Part shown: piece by piece, positions 49,322 through 58,367 of the stretch
How the letters are laid out: every line of letters starts with the position of its first letter
How positions within the stretch are numbered: the stretch's first letter is position 1
Assembly: GCA_036268875.1 (NCBI GenBank)
Contig: DATATI010000070.1
Coordinates: 1-64,000, forward strand
Reading direction: 5' to 3'
DNA: 64,000 nucleotides
Source: Polyangia bacterium
GTDB lineage: Bacteria > Myxococcota_A > Polyangia > Fen-1088
Made by a program: the position numbers and the translations under genes
Notes under the pieces: generated by a model
What the model was told of the DNA's origin: nothing
Databases searched by the model: none
The model's input: only the letters and a program-made list of their open reading frames with translations

Positions 49322-49810
49322 TCAGCGGCGCCGGCTGGCCATGCCGCGGTCGATCTCGCGCTGGCTCTCGCGCTTTTTCGAGTCTTCGCGCTTGTCCCAC
49401 TGTTGCTTGCCGTGCACCAGGGCCAGCTCGGCTTTGACGTGGCCGCGCTTTTCGTACAGCGACAGCGGGACCAGCGTGTAGCCCTTTTCGCGGATTTTTC
49501 CCGACAGGCGATCGATCTCCCGCCGGTGCAGCAGCAGCTTGCGCTTGCGGCGCGGGTCGTGGTTGCGGCCGTGAGCGAAGGCGTAGACGCCGACGTCGAC
49601 CTGGTGCAGCCAAAGTTCGCCGTGATCGATGTCGGCGAAGGCGTCGACCAGCGTCACCTTGCCATCGCGGATGGATTTCACCTCTGACCCGGCCAGGACG
49701 ATGCCCGCTTCGATCACCTCGTCGACGTGGTACTCGTGGCGGGCGCGGCGGTTACGCGCCAGCACCTTGACCTCGTCGGCGCTGTCTTTGTTCTTCGGGG
49801 GAGCGGCCAT
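49322..49810 (-). CDS. smpB: SsrA-binding protein
   Basis: 162 residues from ATG 49810. It has the SmpB core: ARNRRARHEYHVDEVIEAGI, GSEVKSIRDGKVTLVDAF, the KRKLLLHRREIDRL block and GYTLVPLSLYEKRGHVKAEL, with the basic C-terminal tail WDKREDSKKRE. It brings tmRNA to stalled ribosomes. The ssrA gene itself was not found next to it. It is transcribed together with the ComF-family gene 37 bases upstream on the same strand. Confidence 0.96.
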   Translation of the reverse strand: MAAPPKNKDSADEVKVLARNRRARHEYHVDEVIEAGIVLAGSEVKSIRDGKVTLVDAFADIDHGELWLHQVDVGVYAFAHGRNHDPRRKRKLLLHRREIDRLSGKIREKGYTLVPLSLYEKRGHVKAELALVHGKQQWDKREDSKKRESQREIDRGMASRRR

Positions 49811-49847
49811 GGCGGTGTGCGCGAGCGGCAGCCTAACAGACCGGCAG

Positions 49848-50615
49848 TCACACCGCCCGAGCCAGAGCCAACACGTGCACCGACCGCGCGCCAGCCCGGC
49901 GCAAGGCATCGGTGCAGGTGGAGAACGTCGCCCCGGTGGTGAAGACATCGTCGACCAGCAAGATGCGGCGCCCGTCGACGGCCGCCGGATCGTCGACGGC
50001 GAAGGCGCCGGAGACTTCGCCCAGGCGCGCCGCCGGACCCGCGTGGCCAAGCTCGCGGGTGGGCCGGATGCGGCGCAGGCGATCCCTTTCCAGTCGGGGG
50101 CGGGCGGCCGCTGGCAGCGAACCGTCAGGCAGCGCGCCGAAAGCGCCGCGGATGATCTCCAGCGCTTGGTTGAACCCACGCTGGCGCAGCCGGCGCGGGT
50201 GCAGCGGCACCGGCAGAACCGCGTCGGTGGGTTGCAGATCCGCGGCGGCGATCGCCTCGGCCAGGGCGGGCGCCAGCAGCCGACCCAGCCGGCGGGCCAG
50301 ATCGCGCCGCCCTCCGTGCTTCATGCGCACGATGGCCGCGGCGATGGCCTCGCCATAGGAGAAAACCGCCTGCGCTTGCCGGAAGGGAAACGGCACCCGG
50401 TGGCAGCGGTGGCAACGCCGGCCCGGATCGGCGTCGGCGCTGGTCTCCTCGGAAAACGGCAGCGCGCAACCGCGACAGACGGGGCCCAGCTTGCCCAGCG
50501 ATAGCTGACAGGCGGCGCAGAAGACGGCCGCGTCAGGAATGAAGGCATCGCAGGCCGCGCAGCGAGCAGGCCACACCAACTGCGCAGCGGCAGCGAACCA
50601 ATGACCGACGGGCAT
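49848..50615 (-). CDS. ComF-family phosphoribosyltransferase
   Basis: 255 residues. The N-terminus has Cys pairs (CAACDAF, FCAACQL, CRGCAL and CHRCHR) typical of the ComF zinc finger. The phosphoribosyltransferase domain contains LPVPLHPRRLRQRGFNQA and the PRPP loop ILLVDDVFTTGATF near residue 220. In other bacteria the family is linked to natural competence or DNA uptake, although the substrate is not known. It sits upstream of smpB and downstream of the coiled-coil gene on the same strand. Confidence 0.9.
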   Translation of the reverse strand: MPVGHWFAAAAQLVWPARCAACDAFIPDAAVFCAACQLSLGKLGPVCRGCALPFSEETSADADPGRRCHRCHRVPFPFRQAQAVFSYGEAIAAAIVRMKHGGRRDLARRLGRLLAPALAEAIAAADLQPTDAVLPVPLHPRRLRQRGFNQALEIIRGAFGALPDGSLPAAARPRLERDRLRRIRPTRELGHAGPAARLGEVSGAFAVDDPAAVDGRRILLVDDVFTTGATFSTCTDALRRAGARSVHVLALARAV

Positions 50616-50656
50616 GCCTGATCATCGGACGATCGAAGCGGCAGTTGCGCCGGCCG

Positions 50657-52090
50657 TCAGCGGGCCTTGGCCCGCTTGCGGGTTTTTTCCGTCGCTGACG
50701 CTTGCTTGAGCGATCCGTTGCTGGGCGCCGTTTGACTGGCCACCACCGCCGATCCCGGCGGCAAGATGGTCAGCACGTCCGGCGACGACGGCTTGCCATT
50801 GCTCACCGCCACCTCCTGGCGCGCGTCGCGGGCCTCGATGTAGTAGTGCAGGAACTTCCCGCTCAAGCGATTCGCCGGGATCACCGCGGTGAACCAGCCC
50901 TTCTTTGACGGCTCCATCAGGACCGCGTTGTAGGGAACCACGCCGGCCGGCCGGTAATAAAAGACGATCAGCTTGGCGCCCACCTTCGGTTGCGCCGCGC
51001 AATGAACGTAGAGATCGGCGCCCGCTGCTGCCTCGTCGGGAACGGTGCAGTGCAGCGGCTCGGGGAAGGTCTTCGGCAGGTCCGGGCCTTCGACCAGCTT
51101 TTCGCGCTCGGTCGCTTCCTTGGTCTCGCGCGCCTTGCGGTCTTTCTCCCTGGTGTCGGCCTCTTGCCAGACCTTTTCCAGTTTCTCCTTGGCGTCGCGC
51201 TCTTTCTTGTCTTCGTCGCGCATGATGGCCAGCTGGTGATCTTTGTCGGCGTTGTCTTTCTCTAGCTGCTGAACGCGCGCCCTCAGATCGGCCAGTTGCT
51301 TGTCGTTGTCCACCTTGGTCTTTTCCAGCTTCTCCTTGGCCTCGCGTTCTTTTTTTTCGTTGGCCTTGAGCGCGGTCAGCTCCTGCTCTTTGTCGGTTTT
51401 TTCTTTTTGCGCCTGCGCCAGCTGGACCTTGCTGTCTGTCAGTTGCTTGTCGGCGTTCTGCTTTTCTTTCTCCGCTTTGTCGCGGGTCGCCTGGGCCTTG
51501 CTTTCGCTTTCTTTGGCCGCCACCAGATCCTTTGATTGCTTCTCTCGTTCGGCCTGGGCGCTCTTGTCGGCGGCTTTCTCCGATTGCTGGTCTTTTTCTT
51601 TGTCGGCCGCGGCTTCTTTGTTGTCGCTCTTTTGAGCCTTGTCGGATTTCTTTGGCTCGACGGGGGCTGGTTCTTTGGTCGCCGCGGTGGCGTCCTGATC
51701 CTCGGCCTTCGAGAAGGCCGCCTTCACCGCCTTCTTGTTCATCTTGGACGGCACCTCGGCCGCCGCGCTGATCCCCAGGGCCTTGACGAAGTCGCTGATG
51801 CCGGCGTCCTTGTTCTTGCTCTCGACCTCGGCCACGCCCAAAAGCACGTAGGTCTGCGCCAGCGCGGCGTGCTTGGAAAAACCGTTGTCGTTGGCCAGCG
51901 TCACCGCCTCTTGCAGCTCGCTTTTCATTTGCTCCCACTTGCCGCTGCCGTAGGCGGTGGTGGCCGCCTGATTGTGGGCTTTGATCTGGTCGACGACGGC
52001 CTTTTGATCAGCGGCCTGGCTGGACGGGGCTGCCGCCAGCAAAACCATCAAACCAACGGCCACGGTGGCGATATGGGCGGGACGGGTCAT
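50657..52090 (-). CDS. Secreted coiled-coil protein with N-terminal TPR-like region
   Basis: 477 residues from ATG 52090 with AAGGAG upstream. Residues 1-27 are a signal peptide (VAVGLMVLLAAAPSSQAA). Residues 28-125 are TPR-like helices. Residues 130-345 are a highly charged Lys/Glu/Asp/Ala coiled coil with many heptads. The C-terminal domain (about 350-455) is beta-rich with a CTVPDEAAAG start, plausibly an adhesin or envelope-binding fold. Function unknown, but the plan suggests a periplasmic rod. A sigma70-type promoter is visible upstream. Confidence 0.8.
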   Translation of the reverse strand: MTRPAHIATVAVGLMVLLAAAPSSQAADQKAVVDQIKAHNQAATTAYGSGKWEQMKSELQEAVTLANDNGFSKHAALAQTYVLLGVAEVESKNKDAGISDFVKALGISAAAEVPSKMNKKAVKAAFSKAEDQDATAATKEPAPVEPKKSDKAQKSDNKEAAADKEKDQQSEKAADKSAQAEREKQSKDLVAAKESESKAQATRDKAEKEKQNADKQLTDSKVQLAQAQKEKTDKEQELTALKANEKKEREAKEKLEKTKVDNDKQLADLRARVQQLEKDNADKDHQLAIMRDEDKKERDAKEKLEKVWQEADTREKDRKARETKEATEREKLVEGPDLPKTFPEPLHCTVPDEAAAGADLYVHCAAQPKVGAKLIVFYYRPAGVVPYNAVLMEPSKKGWFTAVIPANRLSGKFLHYYIEARDARQEVAVSNGKPSSPDVLTILPPGSAVVASQTAPSNGSLKQASATEKTRKRAKAR

Positions 52091-52165
52091 GGGTCACTCC
52101 TTTTGCTGATCCCCCTGCCTGGTACGCCTTTCCAAATTCTCCGATTCCGAAAAGCGCGAGACCGC

Positions 52166-52196
52166 ACTATACGCGACGAATCCGTCCCCAGGTCAA
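52166..52196 (-). promoter_or_regulatory. Sigma70-type promoter for the coiled-coil gene
   Basis: Read on the minus strand, TTGACC (52196-52191) and TATAGT (52171-52166) are separated by 19 bases, about 75 bases before ATG 52090. Spacing is slightly long, so strength is uncertain. Confidence 0.5.
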
Positions 52197-52271
52197 GCTG
52201 GCCCATTCAAAGGAACGCGTTTTTCCGGCCAAAATCTTCACTTTCCGTCGACGACCAGGCCACGTTCGCGC

Positions 52272-53618
52272 TCAGGGATCGATCTGATGGCGCCGCAAAA
52301 GTTCCCGGAGGTGACTGCGGTCCATCTGTCCCAGGCGCGCGGCCAGCGACAGATTCCAGCCGGCGTGTTTGATCAAAGATCGCAGATACATCCGCTCCCA
52401 GTCGGCGACCGCCCGATCCTTGGCGTCGCGAAATGAAACCCCAAGGTCGAACTCTGTCGAATCGTCCAGCAGAGCCGCTCCCGCGCTGCTTGGTTCGGAG
52501 GGCGGCGTTCCCAGGCCCGGGTCGAAGTCGCCGAGCAAGATCGCCTTTTCCACCGCGTTGCGCAGCTCGCGGATGTTGCCCGGCCAATCCTTGCGCTTGC
52601 TCAGCGTCCGTTTGATCCCTTCCAGCAGCGCGGGATCCAGGTCGGCGCGCGCCCGCTTGGCGAATTGCTCGATGAGCGGCGGGATGTCCTCGCGCCGTTC
52701 GCGCAGCGGCGGCAGGCGCAGCCGCAAGGCGTCCAGCCGATAGAAGAGATCGGCGCGGAACGACCCGAGCTCGACGCCTTCTTTCAGATCGCGGTTGGTG
52801 GCGGCCACCACCCGCACGTCGATCTGCACCGACTTGGTCGATCCGACGCGCTTGATCATCCGCTCTTCCAGCACGCGCAACAGCTTGGGTTGCATGTGCA
52901 GGGGAAGCTCGCCGATCTCGTCAAGGAAGACGGTCCCGCCGTGGGCCGCCTCAAACGCGCCGATCTGCCGCTCGGTGGCGCCGGTGAAGGAGCCGCGCTC
53001 GTGACCGAACAGCTCGCTTTCGATCAAATTGGGCGGGATGGTGCCGCAGTCGACGATGATGAACGGGCCTTCGGGGTGCGGGCCGGAGCGGTGGATCATC
53101 TCGGCCAGCAGCGTCTTGCCGGTGCCGGTCTCGCCTTCCAGCAGAACGGTGGCGCCGGCGTTGGCCACTTTGGGCAGCACGCCCAGCAACTGCCGGACCG
53201 CCGGGCTGGTTCCCAAAAGCCGCACGTCCTGGGTGGCGTCCGACGAAGGGTTGCTCTCCGCCAGCACCGACATCACTTGCAGCGTGCTGCTGCCGATCTG
53301 GATGGGAACCAGCGGCGTCAGGTAGGCGCGCTCGACGAAGCAGCCGCCCACCTGCGTGCCGTTGGTGCTGCCGAGATCGCGCAGCATCAGGCCGTGCGGC
53401 GTCGATTCAATCACGCAGTGGAAGCGCGAAACGGTGGGATCGGACAGCGCCAGATCGTTCGCCGACGCCTTGCCGATCCGAAACTCGCGCGCTTCGATGG
53501 CTCGATTGGCGCCGACGCTGGGGCCGCTGACGACGGCCATCCGGAACGATCGCGTGGCCGGGGGCTGATTGTACGAGCCAGAGACGATCGACGTCCGGAG
53601 CTCACGTTCTGCTTCCAT
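52272..53618 (-). CDS. FHA-domain sigma54-dependent transcriptional activator
   Basis: 448 residues from ATG 53618, preceded by GGGAGG. The FHA domain (about 25-118) has RIGKASANDLALSDP, VSRFHCVI and STNGTQV, the phosphothreonine-binding residues. The AAA+ domain has Walker A GETGTGKT (162-169), GSFTGA (209-214; usually GAFTGA) and Walker B GGTVFLDEIGEL. A C-terminal helix-turn-helix (about 410-445) finishes the protein. It would be switched by a Ser/Thr kinase, and two kinases are in the window (24003, 54371). The Ala to Ser change in GAFTGA is the only deviation seen in the sigma54 contact loop. Confidence 0.94.
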   Translation of the reverse strand: MEAERELRTSIVSGSYNQPPATRSFRMAVVSGPSVGANRAIEAREFRIGKASANDLALSDPTVSRFHCVIESTPHGLMLRDLGSTNGTQVGGCFVERAYLTPLVPIQIGSSTLQVMSVLAESNPSSDATQDVRLLGTSPAVRQLLGVLPKVANAGATVLLEGETGTGKTLLAEMIHRSGPHPEGPFIIVDCGTIPPNLIESELFGHERGSFTGATERQIGAFEAAHGGTVFLDEIGELPLHMQPKLLRVLEERMIKRVGSTKSVQIDVRVVAATNRDLKEGVELGSFRADLFYRLDALRLRLPPLRERREDIPPLIEQFAKRARADLDPALLEGIKRTLSKRKDWPGNIRELRNAVEKAILLGDFDPGLGTPPSEPSSAGAALLDDSTEFDLGVSFRDAKDRAVADWERMYLRSLIKHAGWNLSLAARLGQMDRSHLRELLRRHQIDP

Positions 53619-53711
53619 CGAGACCTCCCTGGAATCAGATGCGCGTGACCAACCAGTTTGTTCCCAAACACTAGGACGATTGCCCTCCTTTTGTCTATGA
53701 CTGTTGTTTAT

Positions 53712-54278
53712 TCAGGCAGCGCACGCGTCAATGACAGTTCCCGCGCTCAATTGTTTGGCTATCTGTTTTCGTGCGCGATGGCGGCGCACTCTCAATGTGT
53801 CGGGACGCAAGCCGGTCAATTCAGCCACTTTCACCGTCGGCAGGCGATTGACCTCGCACAGCAAATAGACTGTCCGATAGTGCGGGGCCAAGGTGTCGAT
53901 GGCGGCCCGCAACTTCTCCAGAGAACGGTGGGTTTCCAGGGCCTGCAACGGATCAGGCGGTGCGGTGGTGATGCCTTCCCAATCAAATGACTCTTCGCGT
54001 TTGGCCAATCGTCCCCGTGAGCGCCAAAGATGCCGCACCACGTTCAGCGTGACTTTCAACAGCCACGCGCTCGGGCTGCCGACGTCATTCAAAGACGATC
54101 CGCGCCGGTGAACGATCAAGAAGACTTCTTGAACCACGTCCTCGGCGTCACTGGTTGACCTGGTCAAGCGGGTCGCCCAGCGACTGACTCGCCGAGCGTA
54201 GTCGCGATACAGCGCGGCGGTATCAGGCGGGGCGCAAATGGTCGCTGAGGCGCATTCCGAGGCGGTGTTGATCGACAT
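53712..54278 (-). CDS. ECF sigma factor
   Basis: 188 residues from ATG 54278 (an in-frame TTG lies 30 bases upstream). Region 2 runs about 22-95, with the intact DAEDVVQEVFLIVHR block at 44-58, and region 4 runs about 115-180 (ALETHRSLEKLR, PTVKVAELTGLRPDTLRVRRHRAR). It lacks an adjacent anti-sigma gene. Instead, a Ser/Thr kinase gene lies 92 bases upstream on the same strand. Kinase-controlled ECF groups usually have a changed DAED motif; here it is intact, so direct phospho-activation of that site is less likely. An RBS-blocking hairpin precedes it (54279-54318). Confidence 0.92.
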   Translation of the reverse strand: MSINTASECASATICAPPDTAALYRDYARRVSRWATRLTRSTSDAEDVVQEVFLIVHRRGSSLNDVGSPSAWLLKVTLNVVRHLWRSRGRLAKREESFDWEGITTAPPDPLQALETHRSLEKLRAAIDTLAPHYRTVYLLCEVNRLPTVKVAELTGLRPDTLRVRRHRARKQIAKQLSAGTVIDACAA

Positions 54279-54318
54279 GCCTCTTTGCAACAGCAACCGA
54301 CGTACCAAGCAAAGAGGC
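54279..54318 (-). promoter_or_regulatory. Perfect 10-bp hairpin masking the ECF sigma start
   Basis: Read as minus-strand RNA: GCCTCTTTGC (54318-54309), a 20-base loop, then GCAAAGAGGC (54288-54279), directly joined to the ATG at 54278. The 3-prime arm contains the AAGAGG ribosome binding site, so the stem would hide it. A translational switch or a thermosensor is possible. It could also be a binding palindrome for a protein. Confidence 0.6.
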
Positions 54319-54370
54319 GGTCGCGCTGCGGGTCATGCTGGTGGTCGCAGCGCGGTGGAGGTTCCAGCCT

Positions 54371-56209
54371 TCAGGTACGGGCCACCGCCTCCCGAAAGGC
54401 GGCGGCCACCGGCGGCTTGGCGTAACGGCGAGAGAGGGGAACGTTTGGATCGATTTTCAACGCCTGGCGAAATTGCTCGATGCCCAGGTGCGGCTGCTTG
54501 AAGCCGCTCACCAGGACGATGCCCAGATCGGCATGGGCGATCGCCGCGATCGCGTGTCTTTGCAGACGCGCCCGCCCAGCGACGGTCAGCGCTGCCTGCA
54601 GCAGCGCGCGGGCGGCTTCGACGTTGCCGCGCTGATAGGCCAGCATCGCCTTGTTGTTCAGGGCGGCGATCTGCGCCACCGCTTGCTGGCGGGCGGCCAT
54701 CGGGGTGATCGTCTTGCGGCCGCGTCGAGCGTCGGCGGGCGGCGCTTCGTGGTCGACGGCGAAGACGGTCGGTCCGTCGGCAGCGGGCGTGTCGTCTTCT
54801 TCTTGGTCGGCGCTGGTCGGCGCGATTTCCAGCGCCGCCAGTGGAACGAACTCGGGCGGGTGAACCGCCCGGCCAAGCTGGATCACCGCCGGCGGCGTGG
54901 ACCGTCGCAACAGCGCGCGGCTCGGCCCCGATGAGATGGCCATGCCGGCCAGCGCGGCCACCAGCAGACCAAGGCCGCTGAAGCGCCGGCGAGGCGACAG
55001 CCACCCTAGAAAGCGCGTGATCAGCGCCGGCATCTTGCGCGGTAAGCGTGGCGCCGGGCGAGCCGGCAGATCGTGGCCGCCCATGATCTCGGCGACTCGC
55101 CGGGCCCGCTGGCCCAGCACGTCGCCGCTGACGCCTTGAACCCACTGACCGATCTCGGTGGCGCTGGCCACGTCGATGGCGTCGATGATCGCCTGGGCGA
55201 AATGCCGCGCCGTCGGGGGGCGCCGCCCGCGGTCGCGCTCCATCGCCTGCAGCACCACCAGATCCAGCGCCGGCGGCACGGCGGGATTGAACCGGCTGGG
55301 CGGCGGTATATCACCGGACAAGATGCTCACCCAGACCATGCGCGGATCGTGGTGGCGGAACAATCGCCGCCCGGCCAGCAGCTCCCACAGGACCACGCCG
55401 GCCGAGAACAGATCGGCGCGCCGATCGATCTTCTGAAAACGGATCTGCTCGGGCGCTAAATAAGCAGGCTTACCGCCGCGATCGCGCTCGCCGGTGGGCA
55501 GGTCTTGCATCTTCGCGCGCGCTACCCCGAAGTCCAGTACGTGGGCCACGCCGTCGGTGCCCACCATGATGTTCTGCGGTGAGATGTCGCGGTGGACGAT
55601 CTCCAGCGCGGCGCCGTCTTCGGTGGTCGCCTCGTGCGCCGCCTGCAGGCCGCGCAGCACTCCCACCATGATTCCGGCGGCCACTACCGGCGCCGGCGCG
55701 CTGCCGGCGTGAATCGATCGGTTCAAAAGATGCGACAGGGTTTCGCCGTGCACGTACTCCATCACCAGGCACAGCTCGCCCTGCGCGGCGCGCACCACGA
55801 AATCCAGAGGCGCCACCACGTTCGGGTGATGCACGCGCGACGCCAGCCGACCTTCGTCCAGGAACATCGCCACGAAGCTGGGATTCCAGGCCAGCTGCGC
55901 GTGCAGCTGTTTGATCGCCACCACCCGCGGCACGCCCGGCTCGATCGAGCGACCAAGGTGCACGGTGGCCATTCCGCCGCGGGCGATCTCTTCGTAAACC
56001 TCGTAGCGATCCTCCAGGCGACCAAGATCAGCGGCGAGATTGGCCGGGTGCTCCCGATCCGCGACGTCGAGTTGCAGATCGCGGCGGCGTTGCCACGGCG
56101 TCTGTTCGCTATGCCGGTGGCGCCCGTCGGCCTTGGTCAGCGCGGTGATACCTTCGTCCCAGGCGGTGGGGTGAGGCGGTGGCATTTGCGATCGCAGTTG
56201 GTGCGCCAT
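54371..56209 (-). CDS. Ser/Thr protein kinase with membrane anchor
   Basis: 612 residues from ATG 56209, two bases after the upstream stop. The kinase domain (about 66-345) has a Gly loop IARGGMATVHLG, catalytic Lys100 in VVAIKQL, HRDISPQN at 206-213 and DFG at 226-228, with APEQ. A single membrane segment lies near 410-428 (FSGLGLLVAALAGMAISSG), much shorter than in the 24003 kinase. The C-terminal part has a Pro/Ala linker and TPR-like helices (about 520-605, AAARALLQAAL, IEQFRQALKIDPN). In this operon it sits between a barrel protein and the ECF sigma factor. Confidence 0.92.
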   Translation of the reverse strand: MAHQLRSQMPPPHPTAWDEGITALTKADGRHRHSEQTPWQRRRDLQLDVADREHPANLAADLGRLEDRYEVYEEIARGGMATVHLGRSIEPGVPRVVAIKQLHAQLAWNPSFVAMFLDEGRLASRVHHPNVVAPLDFVVRAAQGELCLVMEYVHGETLSHLLNRSIHAGSAPAPVVAAGIMVGVLRGLQAAHEATTEDGAALEIVHRDISPQNIMVGTDGVAHVLDFGVARAKMQDLPTGERDRGGKPAYLAPEQIRFQKIDRRADLFSAGVVLWELLAGRRLFRHHDPRMVWVSILSGDIPPPSRFNPAVPPALDLVVLQAMERDRGRRPPTARHFAQAIIDAIDVASATEIGQWVQGVSGDVLGQRARRVAEIMGGHDLPARPAPRLPRKMPALITRFLGWLSPRRRFSGLGLLVAALAGMAISSGPSRALLRRSTPPAVIQLGRAVHPPEFVPLAALEIAPTSADQEEDDTPAADGPTVFAVDHEAPPADARRGRKTITPMAARQQAVAQIAALNNKAMLAYQRGNVEAARALLQAALTVAGRARLQRHAIAAIAHADLGIVLVSGFKQPHLGIEQFRQALKIDPNVPLSRRYAKPPVAAAFREAVART

Positions 56210-56211
56210 GA

Positions 56212-57642
56212 TCAATTCCCTCCCAGCGTGGGCCGATAGGTGAGGCCCATGGTCATCGACACGTACTCGTCCAGAGCGCCGCCCGCGATCAGGCTGTCGC
56301 CCGGCTGCACTTTCAGATCGAACCCGTAGCGGCGCAGGCCCACGGCGACGAACAGCTCGACGTCGTCGTTGAACGCATAGCCGGCGCCCATTGTCAGATC
56401 GATGCCGCGGGTGACGGCGCGCGGAAATCGATCGGCGTCGTTCAGCCGCCCGGCCGTCAGCACGTACAGGTAATCGGCGCTGGTGCGCATGAAGGCCTGA
56501 CGGGACAGCGCCAGTTGCAGTCCCATTCCGGCGCGAATCACCCGGTAGTCGACGTCGGGCGCCACCGTGCCGACGTTGGCGGCGAAGGTCTCCGCCAGGT
56601 AGCCACCGCGCGGGACCAGGTCCACCGGGCCCAGCGCCGCCCGATAGCGCACGCCCAATTCGTATCCGTGCACATCGGTGCGCGCGCGCCCGTCCGAGCC
56701 GGTCTGCTCGGTGGTGACGCCCATGGCATAGGTGACGTTGCCAGTCAGGCCGAACCCGGCGATCCAGTCGTCGCGCGTGGCTTCGACCAGCGCGAACGGG
56801 TGGAAGGCCATCTCGATGGTGATGGCGGTGGCGCGATCCAGTCGATAGGCCGGGATGTTGCTGAAGTTGTCGGTGAAGGTCATCGACCGACTGAACACGC
56901 GGCCGCCGGCGCCCAGTTCAAGATACGGGCGCGGCATGTTCGCGCCGGGCAGGTCGCGTGGTTTCTCGTCGCTGGTTTCGGCTTCGACGTCGTCTTCCTT
57001 TTCTTTGTTGGCTTGCGCCTTGCTCGGTTTTCGCGCCGGTTTGGCCGCCTTGTCGCCGTCTTCGTCGTGGTCGCCTTGCTGGTGCGAACGGGCGTGGACC
57101 GGCGGGCGGGCCTTCACCCGAACCTCGGCGTCTTCGTCGTCGGCGCTGTCGGCCGCGCGATTGGCCAGCAGCACCTGCAAGCGGTGCGGCGTGGCTCGGG
57201 CCACCGTGGCGGTCAGGCCGTCCAGGCGGCGGTTGGTGACGTCGTAACGAGCCACCGCTTCCCCGGTCTCGCCGTTGCGGACGATCATCTCCACGCGCCA
57301 GTTCTTGTTGCGCCTGACCGTCGCGGTGACGAACGCCGCCACGTTCAGCGACCGCCCGACCTCGGCGAAGTCTTCGTCGCTGCGCAGGCGCACGCCCGAC
57401 TTGCGGGCGGCCTCCAGCACCTGGGCGTCGGGGACCAGGTAATACTGGCGCAGCAGCGCGCTCTCGACGGCGTCTTGCACCACCGCACCCTGCGGTCCGC
57501 GGAACGAATCGATGGCGACCCGCTGCGCCAGATCGCTGGCCGCCGCCGGCGCCGCCGCTGCCATCAGCAGCGCCGCGAGCAATCCAAACCCGCTGGCCGT
57601 CGCCTCCAAGCTGCGCCTGCGTCGATTTTTTTTCATGACCAT
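56212..57642 (-). CDS. Putative outer-membrane beta-barrel protein
   Basis: 476 residues from the ATG at 57642 (shared with the upstream TGA, as TGATG). Residues 1-36 are a signal peptide (LLAALLMAAAAPAAAS). The N-terminal periplasmic region (about 37-170) has a TolB-N-like ALLRQYYLVPDAQVLEAARKS. A highly charged, Lys/Glu/Asp linker spans about 180-245. The rest (about 250-476) is a repeated alternation of aromatic and small residues, ending in a final strand YVSMTMGLTYRPTLGGN, as in barrels. No plug or SUS-type sequence. It probably spans the outer membrane. Confidence 0.72.
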   Translation of the reverse strand: MVMKKNRRRRSLEATASGFGLLAALLMAAAAPAAASDLAQRVAIDSFRGPQGAVVQDAVESALLRQYYLVPDAQVLEAARKSGVRLRSDEDFAEVGRSLNVAAFVTATVRRNKNWRVEMIVRNGETGEAVARYDVTNRRLDGLTATVARATPHRLQVLLANRAADSADDEDAEVRVKARPPVHARSHQQGDHDEDGDKAAKPARKPSKAQANKEKEDDVEAETSDEKPRDLPGANMPRPYLELGAGGRVFSRSMTFTDNFSNIPAYRLDRATAITIEMAFHPFALVEATRDDWIAGFGLTGNVTYAMGVTTEQTGSDGRARTDVHGYELGVRYRAALGPVDLVPRGGYLAETFAANVGTVAPDVDYRVIRAGMGLQLALSRQAFMRTSADYLYVLTAGRLNDADRFPRAVTRGIDLTMGAGYAFNDDVELFVAVGLRRYGFDLKVQPGDSLIAGGALDEYVSMTMGLTYRPTLGGN

Positions 57643-58367
57643 CACTTTCCCCCGCTGACCTTGGCAATGGCGGTGACCGCCCAGTCGCTGACACAAGCGA
57701 TCTCTGCGGCGGTGAGCGGTGTCCCGCCGGCGGGCATCTGGACGCCGCAATCGGTGACGGCGCCGGCCAGCTTTTGGAAAAGCAAACCGGTCGGTTTGCC
57801 GCTGGTCAGCAAGCCGGCGACGAGCGGCTGGCTCTTGCAGGTGGAAGTCTTGTTCACCATGCGCGCGCCCAAGCCCGTCGACACCAGATCCAGATTTTTC
57901 GTCGGGGCGGCGGCGCCGTGGCAGCCGCCGCAGCGGTTGCTGAAGATGTCGGTCAGCACGTTGACGCCGGTGGGACAGGCCACCGCCGCCGCGGTGCCGG
58001 CCTCGCCGATCGCCGAACCGCTGTCGGTGCCGATGGTGCCGCCGCCGTCAGCGGTCGGGTAGCCAGCGCCGCCGGCGTCGGGAGCGGCGCCGTTGCCGCC
58101 GCTGCCGGTGGTGCTGCCGGTGCCCGACGCTGATGCTTGTCCGCCGGTGCCGGTCGAGCCTTGGTTGCCCTGGCTGCCTGCCCAACCGCCGCTGCCGGCG
58201 CTGACCGTGTTGTTGTTATTGCTGGTGCCGCCGCTGGTGCCGCCGCCGTTGTTCGCGGGCGGCGTGGTTCCGGCTCCGCCGTCGGCCAGTGGATCGAACT
58301 CCAGGTGACCGACACAGCCGGTGACAACGACAAGACCGACGACCAGGGCGCTTCCTCGTGCGATCAT
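57642..58367 (-). CDS. Lipoprotein c-type cytochrome
   Basis: 241 residues from ATG 58367 (overlapping the upstream stop as ATGA). The signal ends VVTGC (Cys 18), so it is a lipoprotein. A long Asn/Gly/Ser/Thr linker occupies about 30-125. The C-terminal domain has one haem-binding CGGCH (146-150) and a later Met in VQMPAGG that could be the second axial ligand. Some Cys residues besides the haem site may pair (CPTG, CKSQ, DCGVQ, IACVSDW). It likely transfers electrons at the outer or inner membrane surface. Confidence 0.83.
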   Translation of the reverse strand: MIARGSALVVGLVVVTGCVGHLEFDPLADGGAGTTPPANNGGGTSGGTSNNNNTVSAGSGGWAGSQGNQGSTGTGGQASASGTGSTTGSGGNGAAPDAGGAGYPTADGGGTIGTDSGSAIGEAGTAAAVACPTGVNVLTDIFSNRCGGCHGAAAPTKNLDLVSTGLGARMVNKTSTCKSQPLVAGLLTSGKPTGLLFQKLAGAVTDCGVQMPAGGTPLTAAEIACVSDWAVTAIAKVSGGK

